In this document: positions 40,206 through 63,414 of the stretch, piece after piece | Layout: the number at the start of each line of letters is the position of its first letter | How positions within the stretch are numbered: the first letter of the stretch is position 1 | NCBI GenBank assembly: GCA_905160935.1 | Contig: CAJHZI010000736.1 | Coordinates: 1,388,001-1,452,000 of the forward strand | Source: Enchytraeus crypticus | Lineage: Eukaryota; Annelida; Clitellata; Enchytraeida; Enchytraeidae | Reading direction: 5' to 3' | Length of the DNA: 64,000 bases | Notes under the pieces: model-generated | The model's database searches: none | Seen by the model: only the letters and a program-made list of their open reading frames with translations | Told to the model about the DNA's origin: nothing | Program-made: the position numbers and the translations under genes

Positions 40206-40517
40206 TGGTTAACTTTTCCGAAGCCTTTGAGTATTTTAGAAACTTCTATTAAATCTCCTCTAGTTCTTCTCTCACTTAAAGAGGTAATCCTACGAATTTT
40301 AATCTATTCTCATAACTAAGTTTTTGACAGTCAAATACCAGCCTTGTTGCTCTGGCTTGTTATGAATGAATAGTACATCAAATCTACTACAAACAAAGGT
40401 TATGAATGAATAGTTCTTTGGTTTTGAAGTGTATGTTTTTGTAGTTTAGGTTTAGGTTTTGAAGTCTATGCCTCGATTCTTGATTGAGGAAGAGGATTTT
40501 AAATCTTTATTGGTACT

Positions 40518-40782
40518 ATTCTCTCTCCAGTGCTCTGTCAAGTAGCAAGTCTAAGATTCATATTACTATTCACAGTCTGCTTTTATGCTTTGATAAAAAA
40601 GTTAATCTCTTCAGAAAATGGCTAAATGCCATATCAACAATTTTAAAGTGGCCACTAACTTGGGAACAATAGTTTCTGAGGAGATTTCCCATTGCTTTCC
40701 TCAGTTTTTGCTTTCTCCGATCTCAACACGTGCACCTTGCGGCAGGTCTATTCTTCAGTGACCCGAACATAACATGAGACAT
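40518..40782 (-). mobile_element. SINE-C copy
   Basis: Minus-strand copy: CTCTCTCCAGTGCTCTGTCA at the tail side, ACCCGAACATAACATGAG at the head side. Confidence 0.68.
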
Positions 40783-40878
40783 ACTATTCTTCCAGGAATT
40801 CAGATTTAATCATCGCCCGACTTGAGGTGGTTTAACAGATTTAATCGAATGGTTCATCTAAATTATCGTTGACTTTTA

Positions 40879-40930
40879 AAGCTAAAAGCTAAAGCTTATA
40901 AAGTTAATGTTAAAGTCAGTTTCCTCACTT
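40879..40930 (-). mobile_element. SINE-A tail fragment
   Basis: Only the 3' tail region (GTCAGTTTCCTCACT in reverse) is present. Confidence 0.5.
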
Positions 40931-41836
40931 ACATGTACATATTGGTATATTAGGGCAAATTATGCCACAGCAAGTCAAATTATCTCACTACTTCAACTCG
41001 GAAGCAGTCAGACTATTCGAGTCTGCAGCCTTCGTCCTGACTTCCAGAAAATTGTTGCTTGTACAATTCATAAAACTACAAGTAAACTGTTAAAGCTGTC
41101 CAGCCATGCATTTCACGGTGATTCCTAATGTTGATGTAACAAGAATTCTCTGAGGGTGAGATATGATCTTACAATTCATAACTCATATTAACTGCTGAAA
41201 TTTAGCAGCACCGAACGATTCGGTGAATGACTGCTAGAATGATTATAACTCATTCTATCAAACAGGCATTGGACTTGCAGCTGCTTTGTTGAGAGGTTAG
41301 TCAGCTTGTAGTGACCTCATCATACTGAGCGAATGCTGGACACATGCAAAGTCATGCTGTACCGTGCATGAACATGTACATTTACTATGTCATGCGTTTA
41401 TTAGCTTTTAATGAAACGTACATACAACTTTATGACGTTACCTCACTCTCTACACACGAGCTTTTGATGCATTTTAAGTACATTGCAATGAGGGTAGCAA
41501 ACATTAAATTATATATCATGTTTTTGCATATACTTCTTTAGTTAGAGCTTTAGTTGTAAGTTTCATTAAGTGTCGGGTGCTCTACTTGAAATTCTATATA
41601 AAAAGCTCAGATTTAAAATTATATACATGTAAATTTAACTGATGATAAAGAAAAGTTCTATAACTAAACCGAAGTATCAGGTGTACATGTAGAATATTGC
41701 AGATATCAACAATTCATCGAATCATCATCAAATAATCTTAAAACGCACAACTTTATACCACGATCCCTTCCTATAAATTCTATGCAATGCTAAACCTGTC
41801 TGAAGTAGCTCTCTAATTCCAGATTTTAGCAATATT
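40931..41836. other. Intergenic, nothing recognised
   Basis: A 73-codon open frame at 40907-41128 has no recognisable product. 38961-39159, 40206-40517 and 42278-42484 are also empty. Confidence 0.45.
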
Positions 41837-41847
41837 AATGATGATAT

Positions 41848-42266
41848 CATTAATATACCACACTATTGTATGGATGTGAAGCAAGAACCTTAAGGAAGGA
41901 AGATATTAGGAAACTGGAGGCATTGAAAATGTGGATTTGGAGAAGAATGGAGAGGATTAGCTGGACTCAAAAGGTTACAAATGAGGAAGTTCTGGAGAGA
42001 GTTGGCACAGATAGACAGTTGATAATTGTATTAAGAAATAGGAAGAAGAGTTGGATAGGACACATTCTAAGGGGGAAGGTCTATTAAAAGAGGTCATAGA
42101 AAGTAGAATGGAAGGAAAAAGAAGCAGGAGCAGGCCGAGATTAGGTATGTTTGATGATTTAATGACCCACTCATATGTGGAAATGAAGAGGAAGGCGAAA
42201 GACAGAGAAGAGTGGAGGCGTTATATACCATGGACCTGCCAATAGGTAGTGCACTAAGAGAGAGAG
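41848..42266 (+). mobile_element. RTE-like LINE 3' end with TSD
   Basis: Two frames (one shift) encode KLEALKMWIWRRMERISWTQ, WIGHILRG and EEWRRYIPWTCQ, the C-terminal end of RTE-type ORF2. The element ends in AGAGAGAGAG and is flanked by the 11-bp direct repeat AATGATGATAT (41837-41847 and 42267-42277). Confidence 0.85.
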
Positions 42267-42484
42267 AATGATGATATTGTTTGAGTCTTTTATATGCTTG
42301 TCATTATGTGTATTCTGTTGTATAGACCTATTGCTTGTTTTACAGATGTACTTTTGGTAAATTATAAAGATACATTTGCATCAAGTACTCTATTAAACAT
42401 TAGACCATTAATTTCTCAATGAAATAGCTCTGTAGATAGATATATTTTTATTATTTTAGATAAATAAGAAAGTAGATTGCAATT

Positions 42485-42686
42485 ATGGATTTATCAAATC
42501 AAAGCGCGAATAAGATAAGAGAATGTACAGCGAAATGGTGTCTGATATTCACTTTTATACTCCATTTCACGTCGTTAAAATGTCACAAGTCGCACGTTAC
42601 AGATGAAGTACTTTACTCGATCAGCCCGCCTTCAGTTTGGAAGTACACAAAGGGGCAGACATTTCATATTAACAACACAACAACAG
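42485..42686 (+). CDS. Small membrane protein exon 1 (signal peptide)
   Basis: It begins MDLSNQSANKIRECTAKWCL, followed by the hydrophobic stretch IFTFILHFTSL, a plausible signal peptide. It ends INNTTT at donor GTAGAT in phase 1. An AG after a T-rich tract at about 42460 suggests a 5' UTR intron ends just upstream. Confidence 0.5.
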
Positions 42687-45600
42687 GTAGATATGACACT
42701 AGAGCCATGCAATATCAACTCTGAATTCACTATCCCATGAATACCAGTTTAGGCCTAACTGGGAACGGAATATTCCATTTGTTTTATAAATTTTTTAAGC
42801 AATTTTTGGAGCCAAGGCGCTCACCAACCGAATGCCCTTTCTGATGTTAGTTTTGATCTTAGTGCTTTGTCTTCTTTTACGACACATGCAGACCACGGTT
42901 GGTCTATTCTTCAGCAAACCCGGACATAACACGAGTAAAACACAACAACTTTAATTTAACTGCATGTAGAAGATTCATAGAACAGCCGGATATAAATAAA
43001 TACGATATACTGATATCCCAGAAAATTTATCATTCTGATCAGGAACCAACATTAGATCTAAGCCAACAGTCTGTATTAAACTAATTCAAGCGAAATATTA
43101 ATTCGTATTGGTTCCGAGTAACTGATGAGTAGACCATCCTAAGACTGCAGATATTGTGTGAGGCGACTAAGCCAGAACTGAGGAAGGCAAAATGAAGTCA
43201 TCTCAGAAGCCATATTGTTCACAAATTATAGGCTACGTTAATATTTGGGTAAGGCACAGCCTTTTGTGAAGGACTCGTTAATTGAAGGAATGCTCTATAT
43301 AGAGCATGAAAGCAGCATGTGAGAAGGAATATGTACCTTGGGATCTATCACTTGGCAAAACACGAGAGAAAGAGAAATCGTATAGGCCTAATACTTAAAT
43401 GCCAAAAATTTGTTTTTATTACTTTGTGGATTTAAATTTAAAGCTCATAATAATTTTTAAATCTATATTAAAATATTTCAATAGCATGGCTAATAAATGT
43501 AGAAATTAGTTTCAGTTATAGTCAACATGGGCGTGACTTGCTGATATCCTGTCAGAATAATAACATCCTGTTACATCCATCATTCTCTCAGACTTAGAAG
43601 CATTGCTAGATCTTAACAGAATTTCATATGCCTTTTTGGAATAAATAATCGTCATCATTTTCTACAGAATCCCAGATTAACCAGGGTCTGGGTAAGAATA
43701 AACCTTATCCAATCCTCTATGTTCCACACCAATCACTATATGCCCATACTCTTCTATTCGTTTAATTTTTTAAGCAATTTCTGGAGCCTAGGCGCTCACC
43801 AACTGAATACCCTTTCTAACGTTGGTTTGGATCTTATTTTTATGTTGCCTTTTACGACACGTGCAGTAAACGGTGGGTCTATTTTTCATGCAACCCGGAC
43901 ACAACACGGGGACGCAAGCCGGACAAACACTTTTGAAATAAAGTATACACAAAGTAATCATAATAGTTGAGCATGCAAACCTCAGCCCTGACATGTCTCA
44001 TTGATAAAACACGAATCTTCCGCAGTATTCTTTAGTTATATCACCTCACCATGAAATATTTCCCCCAGAATTATTAAACTGTAATTAATCCTTCTAACTG
44101 AGGAAGACAATGAGAAACCACCTCAGAAGCCATACTTTTCCCAAGCTATAGGCTACATAAGGTATGGATAAGGCATAGACTTTCTGAAGGGATTAACTTG
44201 TTGATCTAAGGAATGCTCTTATGGAACGAGAAAGCAGGCTTTAAGTATGAATATGTACCTTGAACCTGCCATTTGACCGTGCACTTAAGAGAGAGATATC
44301 ACTAAAGTAGAAGGTAGTATGCTAGTGCTAGAGCCGAACCTAACATACACGACGCTCTAGATGTGTATTGTATGCGATTAAAAATCTCAGTGCAGCTAAT
44401 CAATCAGCTAATTGAGCTTCGTGAAGATTTACATAACCTATTCTGGAATCCCTGAGGATTGGCACATGTCAGTCAGCCTACATTAGTTTAACTATCATTA
44501 CTCGCCGAGCAACATTTCACTGGGGAAATCAGATCCGCAATAATCGGCCAAATATTCGACAAAAACGGTAGATATGTGAAGCTGCTTGTATCTCTCGCAG
44601 AACAAGTAGTAATGTCCTGATGGTCAATATTAAATATTGCCGCTTATTTTTTCAGACGGGATCGCGAGAGATGACGACATTCTAACAAACGAATTCAGGT
44701 TTATAAATTTTATTATAACAGAGCAATCAAATTGTTATAGAGTGGACGCTATCGATCCAAATGAATAAAGCCCGTTTAGCGTCCGTTTCCTATAACGAAA
44801 GGACGTCAGTGACAGGATAAACACAGATTAAGAATCCGGCACCAACTGATCCGCAGTCGAGAATTTCAATGATCATGCTAAATTATCTGCCTCCTGATCA
44901 ACATTCAGTGATAGTCATTACAGTCTTGGTTGTTTTATACACTCAAATGTAAAAAAACAACTGAGTATACACGTATCTCGATATGTGACCTGAACATATT
45001 TCGAGAGCCAATAGTAAAAGCAGCTCAATAATTCAACCATTCACTTTTACCAAGCCATTTCGATTCGCCTCTTCACATGTAAGCTTCCTTAATTAAATCT
45101 TTAATATTATTTATTAATATCTCAAATAGCAATAGGCCCTAACTAAACTTAAGCCAAACTAAGCTTTTTAGGCTTTATAAAGAAAATCAATTTAATATAT
45201 TACCAAATGCAATTTATAGAAAAAAGCCGTAAAGCCAATGTTAGCGTCAGTTTCATCTCTCGAAAGCAATATCAGTGACGGGAGAGCACACGATTGATCC
45301 CGGAACATACTGATCCGCGATCGGATATCTTACCGACAGAGCCACTGGCTCCAGCCAGTCAGAATAAGCATAATCTCGATTCTCGAACGTATATACATTC
45401 ATATGTACGAATACCTTTTTGTCTGGTTTTAATTAAATGTTCTCAGAAATGCTCAACTCACCACAGTCAAGTCACAGGCAGTCGAAGTAACACCTGCCTC
45501 ACTCAATCTATCGCATCGAACAACAGCTCAGACAAGTTCAGCTCAACTCGTCAGCGAAATCTCACATCCCATCACTATACCTACAGTTCGTAAGAAATCC

Positions 45601-45897
45601 CGCCGACACAAAGTCGAGATCACGGGTTCAAATCCGCCTCCATCCTCCACAGCAGCTACTAGAGCAGGCTGGTCGTTCAGAGCACCTGCTGTTGAGTCAT
45701 TCGGACTGCAGGTGGGCGTGATAGTGGCTATAGCCCTGGCAGTCGTCATGGTGTTTCTCATGCTGGCAACACTGTTTTACAAGTGTAGAACTAGGGGACA
45801 CGGAATGAGAGATGGAGATGATAGTTTTGACATGCGATACGATAACATTAAAGCTATGAGAGAGAAACGTAACGTTACAGAGGAATGGTATGTCTGA
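42485..45897 (+). CDS. Proposed single-pass membrane protein, 3 exons
   Basis: I do not recognise this gene. Three pieces join in phase to 231 residues: an N-terminal exon with a probable signal peptide, a 43-base exon, and a long exon with a Thr/Ser-rich ectodomain, a 22-residue hydrophobic helix (VGVIVAIALAVVMVFLMLA) and a 40-residue tail. The tail starts YKCRTRG, has YDNI (a YxN match) and ends EEWYV, a class II PDZ-ligand pattern. Membrane-proximal basic residues plus a C-terminal -[EF/YY/WY][V/A/I] end recall neurexin, syndecan and glycophorin C tails, but no ectodomain homology is visible. Splice choices rest on phase agreement only; extra exons are possible. Confidence 0.5.
42727..42935 (-). 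mobile_element. SINE-D copy
   Basis: Minus-strand copy in intron 1 of the small membrane gene; core GGAGCCAAGGCGCTCACC, head ACCCGGACATAACACGAG. Confidence 0.75.
43136..43380 (+). mobile_element. SINE-C copy
   Basis: Plus-strand copy: GGCGACTAAGCCAGAACTGA, then TATGTACCTTGGGATC near the tail and a GA-rich end. Confidence 0.7.
43656..43913 (-). mobile_element. SINE-D copy, complete
   Basis: Minus-strand copy with core CTGGAGCCTAGGCGCTCACC and head AACCCGGACACAACACGGGG. Confidence 0.78.
44095..44308 (+). mobile_element. SINE-C copy, clear tail
   Basis: It carries AACTGAGGAAGACAATGAG and the tail ACCGTGCACTTAAGAGAGAG, the best match to the RTE-like 3' end. The head is missing. Confidence 0.75.
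44656..44698 (+). CDS. Small membrane protein exon 2 (43 bases)
   Basis: A strong TTTTTTCAG acceptor precedes DGIARDDDILTNEF, and the exon ends in phase 2 at GTTTAT. Its phases fit both neighbours exactly. If the donor is not used the frame stops at a TAA shortly after. Confidence 0.42.
44768..44880 (-). mobile_element. Diverged SINE-A-like copy
   Basis: Its tail (AGCGTCCGTTTCCTATAACG) is intermediate between SINE-A and the L2/CR1-like LINE 3' end; the head region CTGATCCGCAGTCGAG is recognisable. Confidence 0.55.
45224..45359 (-). mobile_element. SINE-A copy
   Basis: Minus-strand copy in the last intron of the small membrane gene, about 90 bases before its third exon. Confidence 0.8.
45447..45897 (+). 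CDS. Small membrane protein exon 3 (helix, tail, stop)
   Basis: After TGTTCTCAG the frame stays open for 150 codons: Thr/Ser/Pro-rich ectodomain, a KKSRRHK basic patch, the membrane helix, then a charged tail ending NVTEEWYV and TGA. The last bases contain GAATG/GTATGT, a usable donor, so a spliced alternative to the stop is possible. The exon end is the first copy of a 76-79-bp tandem array. Confidence 0.55.
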
Positions 45898-46150
45898 CAG
45901 TGGTTTTATTATGACATATGGTAACATTAAAGGTGAGAGAGAAACGTAAAGTTACAGAGGTATTGTATGTCTGACAGTGGTTTTATTATGACATATGGTA
46001 ACATTAAAGCTGAGAGAGAAACGTAACGTTATAGAGGAATGGTATGTCTGACAGTGGCTTTATTATTACACATGGTAACATTAAAGCAATGAGAGAGAAA
46101 CGTAACTTTACAGAGGAATGGTATGTCTGACAGTGGTTTTATTATGACAT
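45841..46150. repeat. 76-79-bp array copying the membrane gene's 3' end
   Basis: Four units (the first 79 bp, the rest 76) repeat GGTAACATTAAAGC...GAATGGTATGTCTGACAGTGG. The first unit is the end of the coding exon with its TGA. A fifth degraded unit follows the RTE insertion at 46472-46545. Confidence 0.92.
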
Positions 46151-46471
46151 CTCTCTCTTAGTGCACTGCCCACTGGCAGGTCTATGGTATATAACGCCTC
46201 CACTCCTCTGTCTTCCGCCTTCCTCTTCATTTCCACATATGAGTGGGTCTTTAAATCATCTAACATACCTAATCTCGGCCTGCCCCTGCCCCTTTTTCCT
46301 TCCATTCTACCTTCTATGACCTCTTTTAATAGACCTTCCCCTTAGAATATGTCCTATTCAATTCTTCCTATTTCTTAATACATTCATCAACTGTCTATCT
46401 GTGCCAACTCTCTCCAGAACTTCCTCATTTGTAACCTTTTGAGTCCAGCTAATCCTCTCCATTGAATGGAG
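46151..46471 (-). mobile_element. RTE-like LINE 3' end with TSD
   Basis: Minus-strand copy of the RTE-like end (EMKRKAEDRG, GRGRPRLGMLDDLKTHSY). It is flanked by the direct repeat ATTATGACAT (46141-46150 and 46472-46481) and interrupts the tandem array after the small membrane gene. Confidence 0.88.
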
Positions 46472-46545
46472 ATTATGACATATGGTAACATTAAAGCTAT
46501 GAGAGAATCGTAACGTTAAAGAGAAATTCTGACAATGGCAGGAAT

Positions 46546-47671
46546 GAACATGTCAATTACTCTATCAGTTGAATTAAACGATCAATAGAAGGTGGTAAAA
46601 AACTCCAAACACTAAATCAATGGATTTATAAAAGATAAATAAATATATCAATCAATCAGCCAGCCTATCAATCAATCGATCAATCATTCGATACATCACA
46701 AACCAAAGCAGTAAATCAATCAATCAATAACTATTCATAGGCAATATATCAGTAACAACTAATAGATAAAATACATAACTCTTAGCACAAAATGCTAGTT
46801 AGATTTTTATTGAAATTGCATAACATCTTCCTACAAGATGGCAGGTCTCGAATCAGTATACCATATGTACAGTGTAACAAAACAATCACAACCATCTATA
46901 TAGTACCGTCCAATGCAGTACAAAATGCACAAATTACACAACATGTGTACACCGTGTAATACCGCACGTAACAGTATAACGTGATGTCTCTGATACATCT
47001 ATCACAAAGACAGCGTATACAAGTCCACATTGAATTGTGCATTCTCGCTGTTATTAACTGCAGTGATTATGTAAGCAATTACACAAAGTATGCTTTTACT
47101 AGAAGCAAAAATCAAAATAGTACATTGGGCTAAATGATGACTAACAAACAAGGCAAGAATAGTACCCATATCCTTTTCCCTAACTAAATGTAAATTCTTT
47201 ACGCACCAGTGTTAATATATATTACAGGATCGCCATTTCCTTATTAGTTAGCAACAGTTAACATCATCCCAGTCAAACCTTATTATCGTATGAATCAGTT
47301 ACAAAAACATCACAAATTATAGAAAATCACAAAATCTTAAAACTTGAAAAGCTGCATTGGCACAAATGTCGCACATAGAGACATGTTTAACTAACAATGC
47401 TTTTAAAGTGATAAAAAAAATTCAATAATCGCACTGCATACTTATTCACATCACTGAAACTGACGCGAAGCAACGACTCAGTTGCAAAGATCACCTATTT
47501 CAAGAGAATCACTGTATAACTCTCATCAGCTACTCAATAATGAATTATTTAATAAATATCATTCTACAGTTGAATGATCTACAAATCTATCATTTTACAT
47601 ATAGAAACGGGTAGTCAAACGGAGTATGGTATGACAGTAGGAGTATAGAATCATTCAGCATATACCTATCT
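46546..47671. other. Intergenic between convergent genes
   Basis: AT-rich DNA with a CAATCAAT patch at 46640-46740. 47946-48705, 48846-50263 and 50367-51096 are likewise without a supported gene; part may be MARK 3' UTR. Confidence 0.45.
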
Positions 47672-47945
47672 CTCTCTCCCTCAAGTGTTCTGTCAAGTGG
47701 CAGATCCAAGGTACATATGCATACTCCGAGTCTGCTTTCACGCTCCACATAGGGCAATCCATAGATCAACAAGTTAATCCCTTCAAATACATACTTAATA
47801 TATACTATAAGCTAATAAGCTATACGCTTGTAGCTTTTGAAAAAGTTTCCCGGTGCCTTCCTTAGTTCTTGCTCAGTCACCTCTTACAAGCGCAGATAAT
47901 GGTTGTTCTATTATTCTGCGTCCCTGACTCCATACGGGAATCATT
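47672..47945 (-). mobile_element. SINE-C copy
   Basis: Minus-strand copy with CTCTCTCTCCCTCAAGTG at the tail and a diverged head; TA repeats follow the head. Confidence 0.7.
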
Positions 47946-47959
47946 CGGCATCTTATTCT

Positions 47960-48011
<52 letters not shown>

Positions 48012-48012
48012 C

Positions 48013-48052
<40 letters not shown>

Positions 48053-48705
48053 CATATTACACCCATATTACACCTAGCACATCTGATTAAAACAAACGTA
48101 ATATGCCTACAATAGAGGAAAGAAAAAGGTTACATAAATTGCATACAAGCGCATTAAAGTATTTACAAACCTAGACATTTTTAAGCATAAACATAAGCCA
48201 TCCTGTTAGCTAAATGTAAATCCACATGTAAATCGATCTGTACAGCTAGCATGTAATTAATTGAATAACAGTATTAGACACACCACGTCGACCATACTCT
48301 TAGCAATTCATAATTAACATAATACAATAAGATAATGCTACCGTTATTTATGACAACATCAAGCAACATCTACGCAATGTAGACCTAAGCAACAAATTCA
48401 GATTAGAATCAAGTAGAGGTCACGGAGAACTGAAATGAGTGATAAATATAGAATACTTTACATCAACCGCTGTATAATATAAAATCAAGTAAATGAAGAT
48501 ATTAATCAAAATCGCAGACTACCTCATTCTAAATGGTTTCATTGCTAGGATGAGACATTTCAGTACAAAATCAAAATAAAATCTACTGTCCTGTGATATG
48601 GAGAAAACATACATGAGATAGAAATTGGTTCTCACCAACAGTTTTTTTGTCAAGCTCTTGAATTATAGAGATCTGAAATTTAGATTTCGTTGTTACATAA
48701 TATAC

Positions 48706-48845
48706 ACTGGCTGGAGCCATCGGCGATATCGGTAAAGATATCCGACTGCGGATCAGCATGTTAGTTTCATTTCAAATTCTTGGCTCGTCCATCACTGATA
48801 TCGCTTTCGAGATATGAAACTAACCTTAACATCGGCCTTACAGAT
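48706..48845 (+). mobile_element. SINE-A copy, diverged
   Basis: Plus-strand copy; A-box and tail are recognisable, the B box is degraded (TTTCAAATTC). Confidence 0.72.
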
Positions 48846-50263
48846 TTTTACACACAAATTGAAAAATTAAATTTTAAAAATGCAAAATTATATGTGTTAA
48901 TGAAAATCTGCATTTTGCATCAGTTATTTTTGCCAATCACTGGTAGACTCTAACGTGACAGGGAAGTTAGCTTATGAAAAATATCAATTGTTATTTGATA
49001 TGATATAAGAATAAACGCTAACATATTTTTACTTACCAACTATGCAATACAATGAGGTTTAATGATCATTTCTTCGCCAAAAGGAAGAGTCAGAAACCAT
49101 TTAAAAATATGAAATCACTGAAACCACGGTTCAATTTCTTAACATTCTTTACATTTTTTTAAAAACTACGCTCAACAGTCAATTACACACCAGAGAGTCA
49201 ATGAATACAAATGTCACATGTACACATCTATACGCAATTACTGCATTTATGTCTAAGTAGAAAATAACTATTTACAGACAAACCTCTACTAGGATAAACT
49301 GAAGCATATAGTTCAAGTAGCAGACGATTTGTAGGGCAGGATGGCATAAATGACATCATCGGTATCAAAGTCGTTTACATACACATCAATAAGAGGCTTA
49401 AGTAGTGTCTGCATAAATAAATTCATTTGATAGCTAATACCACAACATCGTTAGAGAAATGAGAAATATTGAAGCACGAGGCATACCAGTACATAATCTA
49501 CCAGTGATTGGAAAAAATTATAGTAAAGTCAATGTTGGTCAAGGAATAATTGAGTTTGCCTTCATTACAAGAATCAAACAGCACAAAGATGAACGTTGTA
49601 AAGAAGAGCTTAACCTCTTAATGCTAAACCATCAGACTGTTATAACAAATAACTTTAAACAAGCTAGAAACATCTCAACTATTCTTTCTAGGTCATTAAT
49701 TGTAATTAATAATATTCGTCATAACATAGGAGTAAAATAATAAATTGATTAAATCAAATTATTAGCCTAGCATAGCAAAGTCTTAAATAAAATATTAACT
49801 GATAAACTACTCTCGTCTTCGTAACAAAAATTGAAAATATAAAAATCCTAATATTAACAGCAGCTGTAAGCTTTAACTATGACTCGTACAACAATATCAG
49901 AAAAAACAAGTAATGCAGACTCATTCTAACAACCCCGCCATGTCATGAATAATCTAACAGAAATATTGCAAACCATTCATGCCACTAACAACTTCAAACG
50001 ATTCAACAACAATACAAATAACTCCAGACCATAAAGAATAACGATTAACCAAAACCATTTAGTAGCACTAGAGTAGTTGTTACTGTTCACGCATAGCTAG
50101 CATCTAGCTAACTTAACAGGAAGTACGATTCACGGAACAGAGAAAGTTAGAAAAAATTTTTAACAATGGATTATTAAACAGTCTCGACTATTTACAGATC
50201 TCGTTCTTCAGAGAAGAACAAATGTTAAACTGTCCAAATGTTAAACTTTGGCCAGACCTATAA

Positions 50264-50366
50264 TAGGCCAAGTCCTGAGAACTGTGTACTTGACTAAGTC
50301 CTGAGTACTGAGTACTTGACTAAGTCCTGAGTACTGTGTACTTGGCTAAGTCCTGAGTACTGTGTT
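50264..50366. repeat. 27-bp tandem repeat
   Basis: About four copies of a unit with AAGTCCTGAGTACTGTGTAC in the MARK 3' flank. Confidence 0.9.
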
Positions 50367-51096
50367 GTATGATGACTGCAACTTTGGCAAAAGACGTCGA
50401 CGATTACAGGCAGCAAAGTAGATAAAGAGGGCGAAAACGTGAGAAAATATATTACCATATACAGCACAACATTCTTGAAGTGGGAAGAACACAATGAGAT
50501 ATGATTTATCAATAACCTCACATATATAAGGATGATTTAGAAAATATTATAAAGATTAGAGGGATTTGTCTACAGACAGTGCAATAGAGGTCAAGGTCAT
50601 GGTTATACACTAAATATAGAATTAGACAGGATAAGGAAATGAAAAAGTTTTCAAATTAAGAGTCTCAATTAACTATTTGTAACTGCAACACAGCATTCAC
50701 AATACCTACATTAGATATACAGATGGCTTAAGACCGATTTAAGATCAAAGGAATCAGACTTAACCAGGATAGTGTAATGAAATAAGACGGCTTATTAATA
50801 AAAATTTTCAAGCCTATAATAATATTAATAATAGCAAAGGATCATCTTCCTCATACAAGGATGCTATCACGGACGCTATCTATATCTACTATCGTTAATC
50901 ATTTAAATCATACAACTTTAATCAAACATTTCACGATTCTGTCACATGTCAGTCTCATTATTATTCCTTACTTTTATAAACAAGCATAGATATTTTACTA
51001 TTTATCTCCGAATATTGTATTTAGAAATAACACGAGAATATTAAAATAGAGTTGTAAATATACGTCAAATAAAGCAAGTGACTTTTAAAAAGGTAT

Positions 51097-51102
51097 TTTA
51101 TT
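51097..51102 (-). promoter_or_regulatory. par-1: Possible MARK polyadenylation signal
   Basis: AATAAA lies on the minus strand about 820 bases after the MARK stop. It is one candidate among several in AT-rich DNA; no transcript data support it. Confidence 0.25.
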
Positions 51103-51924
51103 GGCAAAAAAGTCAGTCAAAGAAGCAACTTTTGCTTCTTCTGCCTGAAAATTATACTATGGCATAGTATATTAGAAATACGAAGACTACATTTTTGACC
51201 GTGATGCCAATAGACTTTGGTGAATGAAAATATTTCAATCACTTCACAGTTAGAGAATTAAGCAGTGACTTGCCATAGAACAAATTTCACCTTATCTTCC
51301 GCATTAAAGCGTATTATACAAAAAACAATTCAAAATATTACGTAATCATTAGAACATTCTTTATAGATGAAAATTAAATACTTATTACACGCAAGGAAGA
51401 ATTTACCCAGTTCACTCAACAAAGTAATTGGGATAATTTCACATTGTACTATATTCTAGAATGCTGACACATTACACAGAAAGTCCAGCAAACAAAGAAC
51501 TTTAACAGCACACAGCCTTCGAAAAACCTAACCAGACCAAAGAATCAGTTCGTATGTTCCTAAAGCATAGGACTGCACGTAATCAACTAATCCACCCAAA
51601 CACGTAAATATTATTTATAGTATTAATTGAGACTAAATTCATGGACCTCAGGGCCAGCTTGGCAACGGATATCAGTCCATACATTGTTTAACATGAACAA
51701 TTCACAATGCTATGAATATCATAATGTTCTAACGCTTATTTAGCTACCTAGATTCGCATATAATATAGCTTTAGACCATACCAATAATAAAAAATGTAGT
51801 AGCATCAGCAATATTTACAATATCTAAAATTATTCTCATTCTAGGATGTAATATTCCAACAATGCACAATTTCTCAGCCCAACACTAATTGGCATAAATT
51901 CTCTCATTTCGTAACGACCGACGA

Positions 51925-63414
<11,490 letters not shown>

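Noticed and set aside
49459-49740. 93-codon plus-strand open frame
   Set aside because: No recognisable domain, no splice context and AT-rich composition; it lies in the MARK 3' flank and is probably chance.
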